DNA of 64,000 nt from contig BSBM01001719.1 of assembly GCA_027924585.1 (NCBI GenBank), positions 10,288,001 through 10,352,000 on the forward strand, written 5' to 3'. The DNA is from Larix kaempferi. Lineage: Eukaryota; Streptophyta; Pinopsida; Pinales; Pinaceae. Positions within the stretch are counted from its first letter, which is position 1, and each line of letters opens with the position of its first letter. Below the pieces are notes generated by a model. That model was not told the DNA's origin. It saw nothing but the letters and a program-made list of their open reading frames with translations, and searched no databases. Position numbers and translations under genes: made by a program. Shown one piece after another: positions 1 to 11,393 of this stretch.

Positions 1-2396
1 GAACCATGCATGTCCGAAAGACAATTTCCCCACTCCATTCATTGATCAGATCTTGGATGCTTGTGCGGGAAGTGAAATTGTTTCATTCATGGATGGCTTT
101 TCGGGGTCTAACCAGATCCAAATCAAACCCGAGGACCAACATAAGACTGCTTTCATTTGTCCTTGGGGTACGTTTGCATATAGGAAAATGCCCTTTGGAC
201 TTAAAGCCATCGGAGCTATGTTTCAGCGTACCATGACCTATGCCTTTCATGACCTTAAAAGTATAATGGAGGTTTTCTTGGATGATCTTGCTGGCCATTC
301 TCGCAAGAGAGTGGACCACCCCAAGCACCTCTGTGGGATTCTCGAACGATGTATATGCTACAAGATTTTGTTGAATCCCAATAAATGCATCTTTGTGGTG
401 ACGTCAGGTCACCTTCTAGGATTCATATTTTTGAAAGAGGGTATTAGATTCGATCCTCTCAGAGTTGAGGCAATACTTCGGTTGCCTCCTCCGTGAAACT
501 TGTTTCAAATTCAGAGCCTCCAAGGGAGAGCTACTTTTCTACATCGTTTTGTAGTCAATTATGCTAATCTTACCAAAGGTTTCGCGCACTTGTTGAAGAA
601 ATACACACTGTTTATTTGGGATGAGCGAGCCCAGCAGTCTTTCGATTCCCTTAAGAAATCTTTGGTATCAGCCCCTGTGCTTAGTCCACCTGACTTTGCA
701 TGAGATTTTATACTTTATGTGGCTACATATCAAGAGACGATTGGCATGGTCTTAGTTCAAGTTGATGATGTGCTCGTGGAGCATGTGATCTATTATCTTA
801 GTCGAAATCTAGTAGATGTGGAACTGAGATATACTCACGTGGAAAAGTTGGCACTTGTGACTGTCCATTCAGTCCAATCGTTACGACACTACATCGTACT
901 TAGAAAAACCACAGTTATAGCGCATATCAACCCATTTTAGTTCGTGCTATCACGACATCTTATAGGGGGGAAGTACAATGAAATGGATTGTGATCCTTCA
1001 GGAGTTTGATCTTTATTTTGCTTCGGCGAAATCGGTGAAATCCTTGGTTTTTGCTGAGCTTATGTTGGACCTTCCACGAATTGATGAGGATGTCATCCAT
1101 GAAGATTACTTTGTGGATGAACACTTGTTTCTTATCTTGTCAGAGGAGCCTTGGTATGGGGATATCATTGTATATCTCCAAACTTTGAAGCTTCCTTCGC
1201 ATTATTCACGGGACGACCGATGGTGTGTGAAACACCATGCTAAAGATTATACTATTGTTGGTGACACTTTGTATCATCGAGGAAAGGATTCTATTCTCCG
1301 TCGTTTCTTGAATCACGAAGAAGAAGAGTGTGTGCTTAATGATTTCCATGCTGGGGCATGTGGTGGTCACTTATTCGGGCTTGCTACAGCCCAATGCATT
1401 ATGCGAGTTGGTTACTTTTGGCCTTCGATATTTAAAGATTGTGTCAATGCTGTGAAGAGATGTCACCCTTGCCAGGTGTTTTCTCGGAATATACACTCGC
1501 ATCCAACGCCCCTTCATCCGGTCGTCACCGTCGGTCCCTTCACCAAGTGGGGGGTGGATTTCATGGATTGCAAACTAGCTTCGGCTGGGGGGCATCACCA
1601 TATCATAGTGGCCATGGACTACTTTTCCAAATGGGATGAGGCTATGCCTACCATAAAATCCAATGGTGCTACAGCAACCCATTTCGTATTTAATCATATT
1701 ATTACTCGGTTCGGTATTCCGAAAGAGATTGTCACTGACCATGGCAGTCACTTTCAGAACAAAATGATGGAGGATTTGTCACTCAAGCTTGGGTTTCTTC
1801 AAGAATACTCATCTTCTTACTACCCCCAAGCGAATGGTCAGGTTGAAGCAGTCAATAAGTCTTTAAAGACCATTCTCCAATGTACCATCCAACAAAGAAA
1901 GAACAACTGACATATTATGTTATATCCTGCTTTGTGGGTGTATCGAACCGCAGTCAAGAATGCCACCGGGTTCTCACCATTTCAGCTGGTACACGGTGAG
2001 GAGTCGATTTTACCGATTGAATGCGAAATCCCTTCGCTAAAACTGGCCATAGAGCTCCTCCCTGATACATTGGGTATTGAGCAACGTTTAATCCACCTTG
2101 AGTAGCTTGACGAGCAACGTCGAGATGCCGCCGTGGCCATAAATGCCAATAAACGTCGTGTCTAGGTTCAGTATGATAGGTCTGTCCATCCTCGACAATA
2201 TGTTGAAGGTGACTTGGTCCTCTTATATGACCAAGCTAAAGAACCCTTGGGGGCAGGCAAGTTTAACCCCATGTGGCACGACCCTTACATCGTGAGGCAT
2301 GTCCTGGAAAAAGGAGCCTATGAATTAGAGGATTATGAGGGGAATGTCTTGAAGGAGCCTAGAAATGGGCCCTACCTCAAGCGGTATTGCGCTTGA
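1..2396 (+). pseudogene. G1 Tat-like Ty3/gypsy pol, 5'-truncated and decayed
   Basis: Remnant of reverse transcriptase, RNase H and integrase of an LTR retrotransposon; the window starts inside RT. Seen in order: RT palm with the YxDD box as FLDD (about 275-290), RNase H (500-940), the zinc-binding HHCC region of integrase (about 1340-1480), the DDE core with VDFMD, TDHGS and GQVEA blocks (about 1550-1850), and a GPY-type C-terminus ending at 2396. It is broken by stops at 494, 701, 938, 1908, 2103 and near 2165, and by a frameshift near 940-978. The stop at 1908 sits where the G2 copy has TGG (Trp). The residues 'FAELMLDLP' after RNase H recall the linker of Tat-lineage elements, so I assign it there. 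Non-functional. Confidence 0.9.
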
Positions 2397-2507
2397 ACTT
2401 CTAGTTCAAGCTAATACTTTTGTATACTATTGCATAGTTGCTTCTGTAAATAGTTTAGATTTATTTTGGTTTTCGGGTTTGTTGATTCGCTTCTGTTTGA
2501 TTGACAG

Positions 2508-2933
2508 ATGTCAGTGGAATCTCCTATGTTCTTAGGGTTTGCGAATGGTGCTAGCCGTCATACGCAGCAGCTTGCTTCTGCTACCTGGGTTATTGATTCA
2601 CCTGATTGCCTAGTTGTGTCCTCAGGAGGTGCTTGTCTTGGTCCTACATCTAACAATGTGGCTGAGTACAATGCTATCATTGAGCTACTTCGGGATTCTA
2701 TTTCTCATGGTATCCAGTTCTTAGAAGTCTGCCTGGATTCACAATTAGTTATGTCTCAGTTGAATGGTCAGTACCGTGTAAGGGATCCTACTTTATTACA
2801 GAGATTCTTAAGGGTAAGACTCTTGGAACGACATTTTGTTTCCATTACATACATTCATGTTCCGAGAAGTTTTAATCATATATTTGATGCATATGCTAAC
2901 TATGTCCTAGATTGGCATTTTTCACATTCATAA
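2508..2933 (+). CDS. G1 second (archaeal-type) RNase H domain, separate ORF after integrase
   Basis: A 141-codon ORF starting 111 bases after the integrase ORF ends. It shows a type I RNase H layout: an N-terminal FANGAS block where the first catalytic Asp would be expected as DGAS, NNVAEY carrying the catalytic Glu, LDSQLV carrying an Asp, and VPRSFNHIFDAYAN carrying the last Asp. The NNxAEY and DSQLV style matches the archaeal/plant-type RNase H that Tat-lineage elements carry in addition to the normal gypsy RNase H. The Asp-to-Asn change in the first block predicts loss of activity, although the frame is open. The G2 copy at 22681-23073 keeps DGAS there. Known role in the lineage: probably assists removal of RNA during reverse transcription. 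Here it lies downstream of integrase rather than between RNase H and integrase. Confidence 0.75.
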   Translation: MSVESPMFLGFANGASRHTQQLASATWVIDSPDCLVVSSGGACLGPTSNNVAEYNAIIELLRDSISHGIQFLEVCLDSQLVMSQLNGQYRVRDPTLLQRFLRVRLLERHFVSITYIHVPRSFNHIFDAYANYVLDWHFSHS

Positions 2934-3127
2934 TGAAGCACACAAATAAAATATATTCATACATTTATACATACACACATATAGTAGAATCGGAGAACCA
3001 TAGTTTTTTATAAATAATATGTCCAAAATGGTAGTGTCATAATACAAAACTGGAGCACGTAGCCCTCAAAAATATACATATCGGTATAAAAATGGGACTC
3101 TGAGATGTCTAATCCCTATGAGGAGGC
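2934..3127. other. G1 convergent 3' intergenic spacer
   Basis: AT-rich spacer between the RNase H stop and the antisense stop. An AATAAA lies at about 2945 on the plus strand, shortly after the RNase H ORF. No coding signal seen. Confidence 0.4.
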
Positions 3128-4383
3128 CTAGCTACCGCCTTGGTAGGATGCGTCTAATAGTAATACTGTGTTGCGTTCGCTATACGTTGCAGTAGTCGCA
3201 CCCAGTTGATCGGTACCCCCCACCACATGGCGCTGCATATCCTGTGGTAGTTGCGCTATCTCTATACCTGGTACCCTGTTGGTCATCCTTGATAGGTTGA
3301 ACCGCACAGTATGTAGTGTACGCTCTGCTGCAACACTCACTACCTCATCACCCCTGCCCCGTGGATGATGTCTCGGGAAGACCTGGGGTCTTACTGGACC
3401 CTTGTCTGCGAGAAAACAGTGAAACATTAATATTTGATACTACCCCCAAAAATATTTTTGCATTCACATTTATAATAAAAAATCCAAAAAAAAATTAATA
3501 CACAAAAAACCTAAAAAGAGTAACTCACCGATGTCTCCAAGCGTTGCTCCTGGAGGTAGCAGCATGTCACGATCCTAACAGAAGTATATCCTTGCATAGG
3601 GGTAGTCTATAGCTATGACCTGTCGGTCCCACTAGTGAAAGAACTCAGCTGTGTATGGTGATGCCTGACGGCCACCACCCTGTCACGTCAAGACCTCTTC
3701 CCACCAGGTCAGGGCTGGGTCATAGAGACTATGAGGAGGGACTTCAACCCTCGGACTGAGCCCCAGAACTCACTCAAAGAAGAAACTACATAAGATCTTT
3801 CCATATCCAAATTTTTTGCCTGCCCTTGCTTGCACTCCGTTAACTGGGTCTTCATGGACCCCAGTAATGTTGTGCACCAGTCATATACCATGGGATGCAT
3901 GCACTGTGATGCATAGAACATCATCAGTCTCGAAGCTTGGTGAAGCACTGTCGAACCTGTAATCTACACTAGGGTAGCCACTATAGCCTTCATGCTCAGA
4001 TCAAGTATGGCTCTGATGGGCACTTGAATCCCCACTGTCCAAGTATTGGGAAGACAGTACCACTTGATGTAGTCGGGAATAGTGATCCCATCACCCACAG
4101 AACGATATCAAAGGCTTGCCACTTCACCTCGGCGGGACAAACCAGTAATGAAATAGGTATCATCAACCTCCAAGGAAAGTACTTTCCTGTCTAGGTTGAA
4201 GTTTTGTACATCTATCTCCCAATAATCTATCAAATGATGGAGCAATAGGTTTTGGGCCCTCAAACCCCCTATGTTCAAAAATTTGTAAATCCCACATGCT
4301 TGTAAAGCTTGTTATGCAGGCAAATCATTGCAGATGGCCTCATCCACAAGGTCATGTTCCCTTTTTCTCCATTCTAGAACCAT
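3128..4383 (-). pseudogene. G1 antisense ORF of unknown function with predicted intron, convergent with pol
   Basis: Read on the minus strand from an ATG at 4383. One frame runs to about 3709 with stops near 4314, near 4124 (after SRRGEVASL) and near 3980. A frameshift lies between 3709 and 3530. A GT-AG intron is predicted at 3528-3406 (GTGAGT donor, TTTTCTCGCAG acceptor), and the second exon runs 3405-3128. Splicing keeps the codon phase across the junction. Visible blocks: a hydrophobic LLHHLIDYW segment, LEVDDTYFITGLSRRG, and LLPPGATLGDI just before the donor. The TGLSRRG block is reminiscent of plant mobile domain proteins, but I cannot confirm membership. The same protein is recognisable antisense in G2. 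Just 5' of the ATG is a second acceptor-like site (4386-4385, CTTCCTCCAG) with a donor at 4467-4466, suggesting a 5' leader intron of 83 bases. Tat elements such as Grande are reported to carry antisense ORFs near the 3' end. Confidence 0.6.
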
Positions 4384-4474
4384 CCTGGAGGAAGAGAAAG
4401 AAATATTTTAGTCAATTTTATTTAAAAAACAAACTCCACGGCTGTACTCACAAGATAATTAACTCACAGAGGCG

Positions 4475-4490
4475 GGTACCCGCGGGTACC
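4475..4490. repeat. Perfect 16-bp GC-rich palindrome
   Basis: GGTACCCGCGGGTACC is a perfect palindrome in an otherwise AT-rich stretch, within a short GC-rich block (about 4470-4545) that repeats GGGTACC/TACCCG four times. It lies just upstream (minus strand) of the predicted leader intron of the antisense ORF. Confidence 0.8.
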
Positions 4491-6711
4491 AGGCCCTACC
4501 CGCTACCCATATGCTAGTAGCCCGTGGGTACCGCGGTGACCATTTAGGGCTTGGACATTTAAAAGTTTTTAACCAATGAAAATTCAAATAAAAACATTCA
4601 AATGAAAGCTATGGATGAGACAACCAACTTGCTCTAGACGGCTCGATGAATGGACGCCCGTAGCTCCCAGAATCAATGATTGAACTTCGAGGTGAAAACT
4701 AACCACAAAACTCCAATTTGGGTGAATAGTGAAAATGAATTGTAAATTGTAATTTTTTATTACTATTTATAAATTTGAAAACCCACTTGTCTATAGTTTT
4801 CACCATTTTAAGTTGTTTTGGACTAATATAATGTCTTGTAGTAGCATTTTTTGACCAGATTTCTTCGGCGAGAGTTGTTTTTTATCGTTTTGTGCCTACG
4901 GAAGGTATATTTCACACCTGGCATATAGGTTAGATGTCATTTTCACATGCATTATGCATTTGACCTTTTGACCATTTACATAAACCCTAGGTGCGACCCT
5001 GCTTCTTAACCGACACAGAACCTTCACACTATTATAGAAGTGTCATTATGTGGTGGTAGGGCCTTTCTGAACATGGGTACCCTAGTTAGAACCCCCTTTT
5101 TCATTTTGGTGCCCATGCCGTTGTTTGTCCTTAAGATTGGGAGTCCCTTGTAGTACGCCATGACTTTGTGATAAAGACTCATACTCTACTTTGTCTTATG
5201 CTGGCCATCTCCCATAAGGACTCCCCCATTTATATCAAGTTGTGATTGAATTGCATCATCCTGCTTGCTGCTTGAGCCTTGTGTCGGCTCTCGCTTACTC
5301 AACTGTTAGCCTAGTGCCTGAGCACTTTCCATGTCGAGCCCTGCAGAGCTTCCATTTGTCCTTCACAATTTGATGACCTTTTGACCCTGAGGGAACACCC
5401 CTTTGAGTGTCCACATGCCGCACATGCTTACTTGCATTGATCATAGGTATGTTCCACTGCTTGGGACTAGTCTGCTTGCCATTTGACACTCGTTCCCTCA
5501 CTTGTTGTACTATAAGCAATTTTATTCTTTTTCAAGATTTTCCAAATATGAAAAGACCAAAAAAATCAAATATTCCAAAAAGTTGGATGGGATTATGGTT
5601 ACTATTTCTAGTTGGCAGCTGTTGTGTTGCCTATGAATAGAGCACTCATTCCATTCCATCCATTATGAGTCAGGACTATAGTTGGACCTTAGGAGCTGTA
5701 CTTGTTTCTCAGTTTACTCCACCGATTGGTTAAGATTCCAGTCACTATGGAGCCCTTTGTTGATGCCTCCTGCATTGCACAGTGTTATATCAAGTCTATG
5801 CTGTCCGAGTTTATCCATCTGCTCATGCTCTTGTTCAAAGGAAGTCCTGAAACTAGAGTCGGCCACTCCTCAGATCTCTTGACTATTGCATGTTGGCCAT
5901 CCTTATTGAGTCAGTCCATTTCACCTGAGTTCTTCCAAATCTTTTAGCGTAGATGGTACCTCGTGCTGGTTATGGGGATGCCTTAATGCCCTCCTTCTTA
6001 CGGGTTTCATTCCGTCGACTTCAACCCATTTATTTCGGAATTTGACACTTAGAGTTCGGTTGAGTACCTTGAGGCTTGCAGTCATTAGTGGTAGGTTCTC
6101 TCACCATCGACAATTTTGGGAATACATCAATGTCCCCTAATCGATGGATTCATCTTAGTGTTTGACTTCAACACATCTATTCGCACTTTGATGATTGTAC
6201 TCTATGCCTTGATGCCCATTTTCATGATTGGTGTGTTATCTCACGTCTGTTAATGGTATACATCATTGACCAGTAATCAGACGATGTCACATCAGGTTCG
6301 ACCTCAACTCCTTTATTCACTTGATGGGACTTGCACCGTAGATGATTTGTGTAGAAGACCCTAGGTGATAGTGGCATTCAGTATGCTACTTATGATCGTG
6401 ACTTTACATCTAAGATATCACCTCTCAGATATCAGCAGTTTGTACCTCCAGTTTGCAACAGTTGTTTCCTTTTTAGTGGGGAACCATATCTTACTGTAGG
6501 GGGATCATGGCTATGAACACTTATGACAGATATTCACTATACTGCCTATTCATGGCCATTGTATCAGATTGTTGTACTATACTGACATGTATTCAGAGAT
6601 ACTATTGTATTATGACAAGTGAGCTGCTCCTTCCACTTGTGTCTCCATCACTCCACTTCTGGGATTTATAATGTATTTCGGCCATCATAGCACCATTCTA
6701 TGACCTCACAC
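4491..6711 (+). other. G1 3' non-coding region with degenerate tandem repeats
   Basis: No plausible gene. From about 5960 to 6440 there are degenerate repeats spaced roughly 136-147 bases, marked by a CGACTTCAACYCATTTATT-like core at about 6016, 6163 and 6299. A block TTAATGGTATACATCATTGACC at 6250-6271 recurs in G2 (about 41717) and, inverted, in G3 (about 63520). Tandem repeats in the 3' untranslated region are known for Tat elements. Confidence 0.6.
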
Positions 6712-6724
6712 ATTAGGGGGCATC
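6712..6724 (+). promoter_or_regulatory. G1 polypurine tract
   Basis: ATTAGGGGGCATC directly precedes the LTR. The same run, inverted, precedes the G3 LTR at 63054. It is the expected primer site for plus-strand DNA synthesis. Confidence 0.75.
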
Positions 6725-7652
6725 TGTTACAACGTAATTTTCCACCCTGTGAGCATCAGCACTCTTTGGCTTTCAGGATCCATTTCACTGACTGAGAGGC
6801 ACTTTATGTCCTCCAGACACACTATTTCCCTATTTTTCTTCCTGTACGCTAGCTGTTCCACTTTAGCTTGCGTACCCATGAGCTGCACCACTATAGCCCG
6901 CGGGTGACAAGTAAAATGGTAAAAGTCACTAGAAAATAACCATTTACTCCCAAAAAGCGGTCTTAGGGTGACCTTTGGCCCTCCATTTTCCCCGAAACGC
7001 CTCGATGTGTCCTTTGATTTACCTTTGGAAGGGTTATATATTGAGCACATATGGCATATGGAAGGGAGGAGAAAGAGAGAGCAAGATAACTCTAGTGGAT
7101 TTTTTCCTCATCTTGAGTCTACACTCATTGATCCTTTTTGTTGTGAACCCTTTATGTTCACCTTCCAAACTCCTATTATAGTTTGAGTTTGTCATTCCTT
7201 GGAGGAATCAAGTGGTGGAGGCACAAGTGGAGAGACCCAGTTCTTGGTTCAGATTGGTTGCCGACAAGAGGTCGTATCACATTGTACTTCTTGTTATTTA
7301 TTAATAGAAATACTCATATTCTCGTCCATTAATGTTGTGAATGTTGTTTATATTACATTGGGATGCATTTACTTATGATATCATGGGCCATTTCTATTGA
7401 TGATGTTAATATATTTCATACATTATATGCGCTTGTTGTATATTGGCTGTCAAGACTAATTTGCAGGTTCAAGTGCATGAATTGAAAGATTCAACGAGGA
7501 TCTACATCGAATGTCCGGATCGAGGTTGGTTATATTCTCCATTATCTTAGCATTGTCATTTATATAACATAGCATTGAGAATTGAGTTAATTTCTGGTAG
7601 TCGGCTGTCTGTTGTGGTCTACCCCAAGCCATAGGAAGTTTTCTCCGTAACA
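6725..7652 (+). repeat. G1 3' LTR (928 bp)
   Basis: Begins TGTTAC and ends GTAACA, giving 6-bp inverted ends right after the polypurine tract. A TATA-like TTATATATTG lies near 7036, so U3 covers roughly the first 340 bases. The 5' partner is outside the window, so the target duplication (candidate GCTGT at 7653) cannot be verified. Homology to the G2 and G3 LTRs is clearest near the 3' end, around 7450-7500. Confidence 0.75.
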
Positions 7653-8391
7653 GCTGTACAACACCTAGGAGGTGAAGGCTTCAAGGGAAGCCAACAATAT
7701 CCCTTAGGGAGGCCTTTCTTGTCCAAACTAAATGCTAAGTATATGGTAGAACAATGGAGAGAAACAATTTCCCCTTGATGGAAGGTGGAAAGGGATCTTG
7801 GGAATGCTCACTATGGTCAGAAATGGTGGGCTATGAGGCAACTCCAACTCAAATCCAGCAGCATAACCTTGCTCTAATTTCTATATACAAAATGCATGCC
7901 AATGGATTTCTTTTATAGGCCAAGAAGTGGCCAACAAACAACTAGATACAAATGTGAACTCTCATCCTTCATGAACTGGTTCCAAGGTACACAAGGGGGG
8001 TTGATCAATGCCACTAAGTGTGCGAGGAGACAAATTGGGATCCTTGGGTAGGATTGAGATTAAATCCGCAATTGGGAGTAAGTGGTCCCGTCGTTTTGGC
8101 AGTAGACAGTATATCAAAGGAAAAGTTATGCATGTGTAGCGCGGGCATTGTTTAGGTAACCTACGCTATAGCACGGGTCAACTGTGTAATACCCGTGCTA
8201 CCCCTTGTTTTAACTGTTTCTTGGCACTTATGGACTCTTGTTGTGTTTTAGATCTGTTGAGGATGCCTGCGATGAGATGCATTCTTTATGTTGATGACGT
8301 TTTACTGGATGAATTACCTAAATGTCGCATGTGAGCGATTTTCAGGCGTTAACAGACCAAATGCAAGGTTAAGAATCAGCAGAAGCGGAAA
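7653..8391. other. Stretch without recognisable gene
   Basis: No coding signal. A short block at about 8130-8205 with repeated CTACGCTATAGCACGGG and CCCGTGCTACC-like words resembles the GC-rich words in the neighbouring Tat LTR U3 regions and may be an LTR scrap. Confidence 0.4.
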
Positions 8392-9540
8392 TTGATCATG
8401 ACATTAATGAAGGTATGCATTCATCTAGACATTAAGGTTCAATTAATTCAAATAGTGAGGATATTTGATCTATTACAGATGACAACAAATATTAAGATAA
8501 ATGTTTTAGCAGCACTAGAAGAGGTCAAGGGGTCAGAATATGAGTCATATGTTGAGGTGTCAAGGGATGAATTGGATATTCTTGAAAGTAAAATTATGTG
8601 CATTTTAAAAGAAATGGAAAGAGCTTAGAATAAAAATGAGATGTTACAACAAGTTCTTCAGGATTCTAAAAGAAAGGAACAAGAAGAGCATGAAGAAGTT
8701 ACTAAAGCAATGATTGACTTGAAGAGTCAAGGTGCACAAGTATTAAGGACCAAAGAAGATGAAATCATAAACTTGAAAGAAGAAATTGCGAGTCTAATAG
8801 AAGAAAATAGGCAGAAGTCTAATGACAAAAATTCATAAGCTCTGGAAGAATCAAGAAAATTGGTTAGTCGGTAGGAAGTCCAACTTGAGGAAGTCAAAGG
8901 AAGAGAGGAAATTCTAAGAAGTCAGCTAACAAAGGAAGAAGGTACATGTCGCAGTCTCATTTTTAAAGTAGAATAATTAAAAAAAATACTTGAGGAAGCA
9001 CATGTCAACCATAAGAATAGTTCATCAATCCTTGACGAGATATTAAACAACCAAAGGTCACCAAATGACAAAACTGGTCTTGGATACAACAAGAAAGTTG
9101 AAAATACTAGGGATGATAAGAGCATGTTGAGATGGAAAAAAGGAACAGTCGAAGTCACAAAACTGGAACATGCCGAGAATTCAATAAACAAGGAACGTTA
9201 TGAAGAAATAATTCAGAAGGAACTACAACAGGAAAGCATGTCCTATCAGGACAACCTAGAATGGAACAGGTCATCAAAGTAGGTTTAGTCCAGGTATGGG
9301 AATTTATTTAGAGGATATTGCTTCTCTTGTTATGAATATGGACATAGAGCATTGTATTGTATGAATTATGGTAGAAAAAATTTCAACAATATAGTTAAGT
9401 GTCTAAGGTGCAACCATTATGGACACATTGAAAAATATTGTCATACCATAATATGCTAGGTATGCGATGGTTTTGGGTACAAAGCACAAAACTATCAAAG
9501 CTCAGCAGGACATTCTTAAAATATCATACTTCATATTGTA
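8392..9540 (+). pseudogene. Decayed retrotransposon gag: coiled coil plus zinc knuckles
   Basis: One reading frame can be followed from 8392 to about 9500 through several in-frame stops (for example 8626 and 8836). The first half is a charged Glu/Lys-rich coiled coil. It is followed by QRSPNDKTGLGY, a block I associate with plant copia-type gag proteins. Then come two CCHC zinc knuckles (CFSCYEYGHRALYC at about 9319 and CLRCNHYGHIEKYC at about 9403) and a degenerate third in which the His and last Cys are lost. Gag binds RNA and forms the particle; this copy cannot make it. No linked protease or pol is recognisable downstream. Confidence 0.7.
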
Positions 9541-11393
9541 GGAAAGAAAATTGATAATCTATGGATGAAAAGAAGAAGTGATATTGTGCAACATCAAAAG
9601 ATACATTTAGATAAGTTTGCATACTCTCAAAAGCGGATAAGAAAAAATCCAATGGTATGTATTATCAAAGAAGATGACAGTAGTTCAAAGGAAACACAAT
9701 ATTGTTGCATTTCAAGATAATATCTGAAATATTGTATGAAGGTCCTTGAGTTCAAAAGAAGATTATATATAATGCATGAATTCAAGGAAAGAGTATATTA
9801 AGCATAGAAGAAGAAAGGAAAATCAAAGTCAAAAGACATTTGAAGACTATCATGGATCCATCCACATTGCTACCAAGCTAATTAAAGTTGATATAGGAGT
9901 TGTTGTCTAAGAAAGTACATACATTTCGATTGGAAATTATATCCATAGTACAAAATAAGTTGCATTACAAGAATGAATTCATCTATAACATTGAAATTTT
10001 ATTAAGAACTTCTTTCAAAGAAGTCAGAGTCAACAGAAGTACAAAATGTGCCATATTTGGAAAGACTATCAAGTGGCATAGGTTTACAAAATTGTTGGTT
10101 ATTTCTCATTTACAACTTTAACCTTTGGAGAACCAGTCAAAATTACAACAACAGTAGTGGAGAATTTACTAACAATTGAAGCTCAAGTCAATGTTCAGAA
10201 TTCAATAATGAGAGGCACAATTCAGTATCTGGTGATGACCATTCTTTGAAATTTGTAGTGGTAGGAACTATTCGAAGTTTTTTCAAGAGAGCCATAATTT
10301 GTTCCTATTGCTCTTCAAACTAACCAATTCGTTTCTTCATAACCTCAATTTATTCATCATTTCTTTGATTAATTCGCCTCTGAGCATACCACTCTCAAAT
10401 ATCAAATTCTTTTACTTGAGATTCCCATTTCTCCAAGCTGCTCTTAAGGTTTGTGAATTTGTTTGCTATGAGTGGACCACCATGGAAATATTGGCCACAT
10501 AATGAACTTATTGAAATGGATAAGACTTTGTGACGTAACCACCAATGGAATTGAAGAAATTATCGGGTTAATAGAATGATTGTTTAACGAATGGATGAAA
10601 ACCAAGAGAATGAAACACATAGGCAATTTACCCGGAAGAATTGCAGAATCTGCAAGGATTTCAAATATAGTTACTAAATCTGGTAGGATTTGTATTTAAT
10701 TGCCAGTCACAAACAATGTTGTTTGCATTCAAAATGACTTACAATTGCATGCTCCCTAAAATATTGAAATGATGCAAAAGTAAGGTTTCATTCATGAACG
10801 ATTTGATGGCTTCATCTCTATATTCATTAATGTTGAATATTGCATGCTTGTGTTAATTTTTCACCCGCATGTCAAATACTTCGCATTTATGGGTATATTA
10901 AAAATGGCGGATGAAGTTAATGTTATCTAGAAGAGCGAATCTCAATTAGGATATGCAAGCTTGGAAGAGTACTTGTGACATCCAGAGAAATGTCTAAGGG
11001 ACAAAAAATAAAAGTAAACAACATGATGTGTCAGTAGTGAGCTCCTGCTCGGGGGGAGTAGCAATGCAAAAGTCACATAATCAAAATGTGAAGACCTTCC
11101 CCATTGATTTCAAATAGAAAAAGCAAATGTACAAAGGACGGGATACTGGTTAAGAATTCAAATAATATATCCATGTATAGTATTCTAGGTGAATATTTGG
11201 ATTGAAAAATCATACATATAGTTACAAAGGCCAATATTGAATTAAAAAAATATAATACACCATTAAAACTTGTAAATTTTAGTGAATTTATTAATCTAAT
11301 AATTTCTTATGTTAAAAATAGGAATTTTTTAAAGCCAATTGGTGAATATATTTTGTTTTAAAAATTTCTCTTAAAAAATACATTGACATAGAT
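9541..11393. other. AT-rich stretch without recognisable gene
   Basis: Only short open frames with no family resemblance that I can see. Probably eroded repeat DNA continuing from the gag relic. Confidence 0.5.

Noticed and set aside
5295-7186. Short ORFs in the G1 3' region and LTR
   Set aside because: No family resemblance and they overlap non-coding repeats and the LTR; expected by chance.
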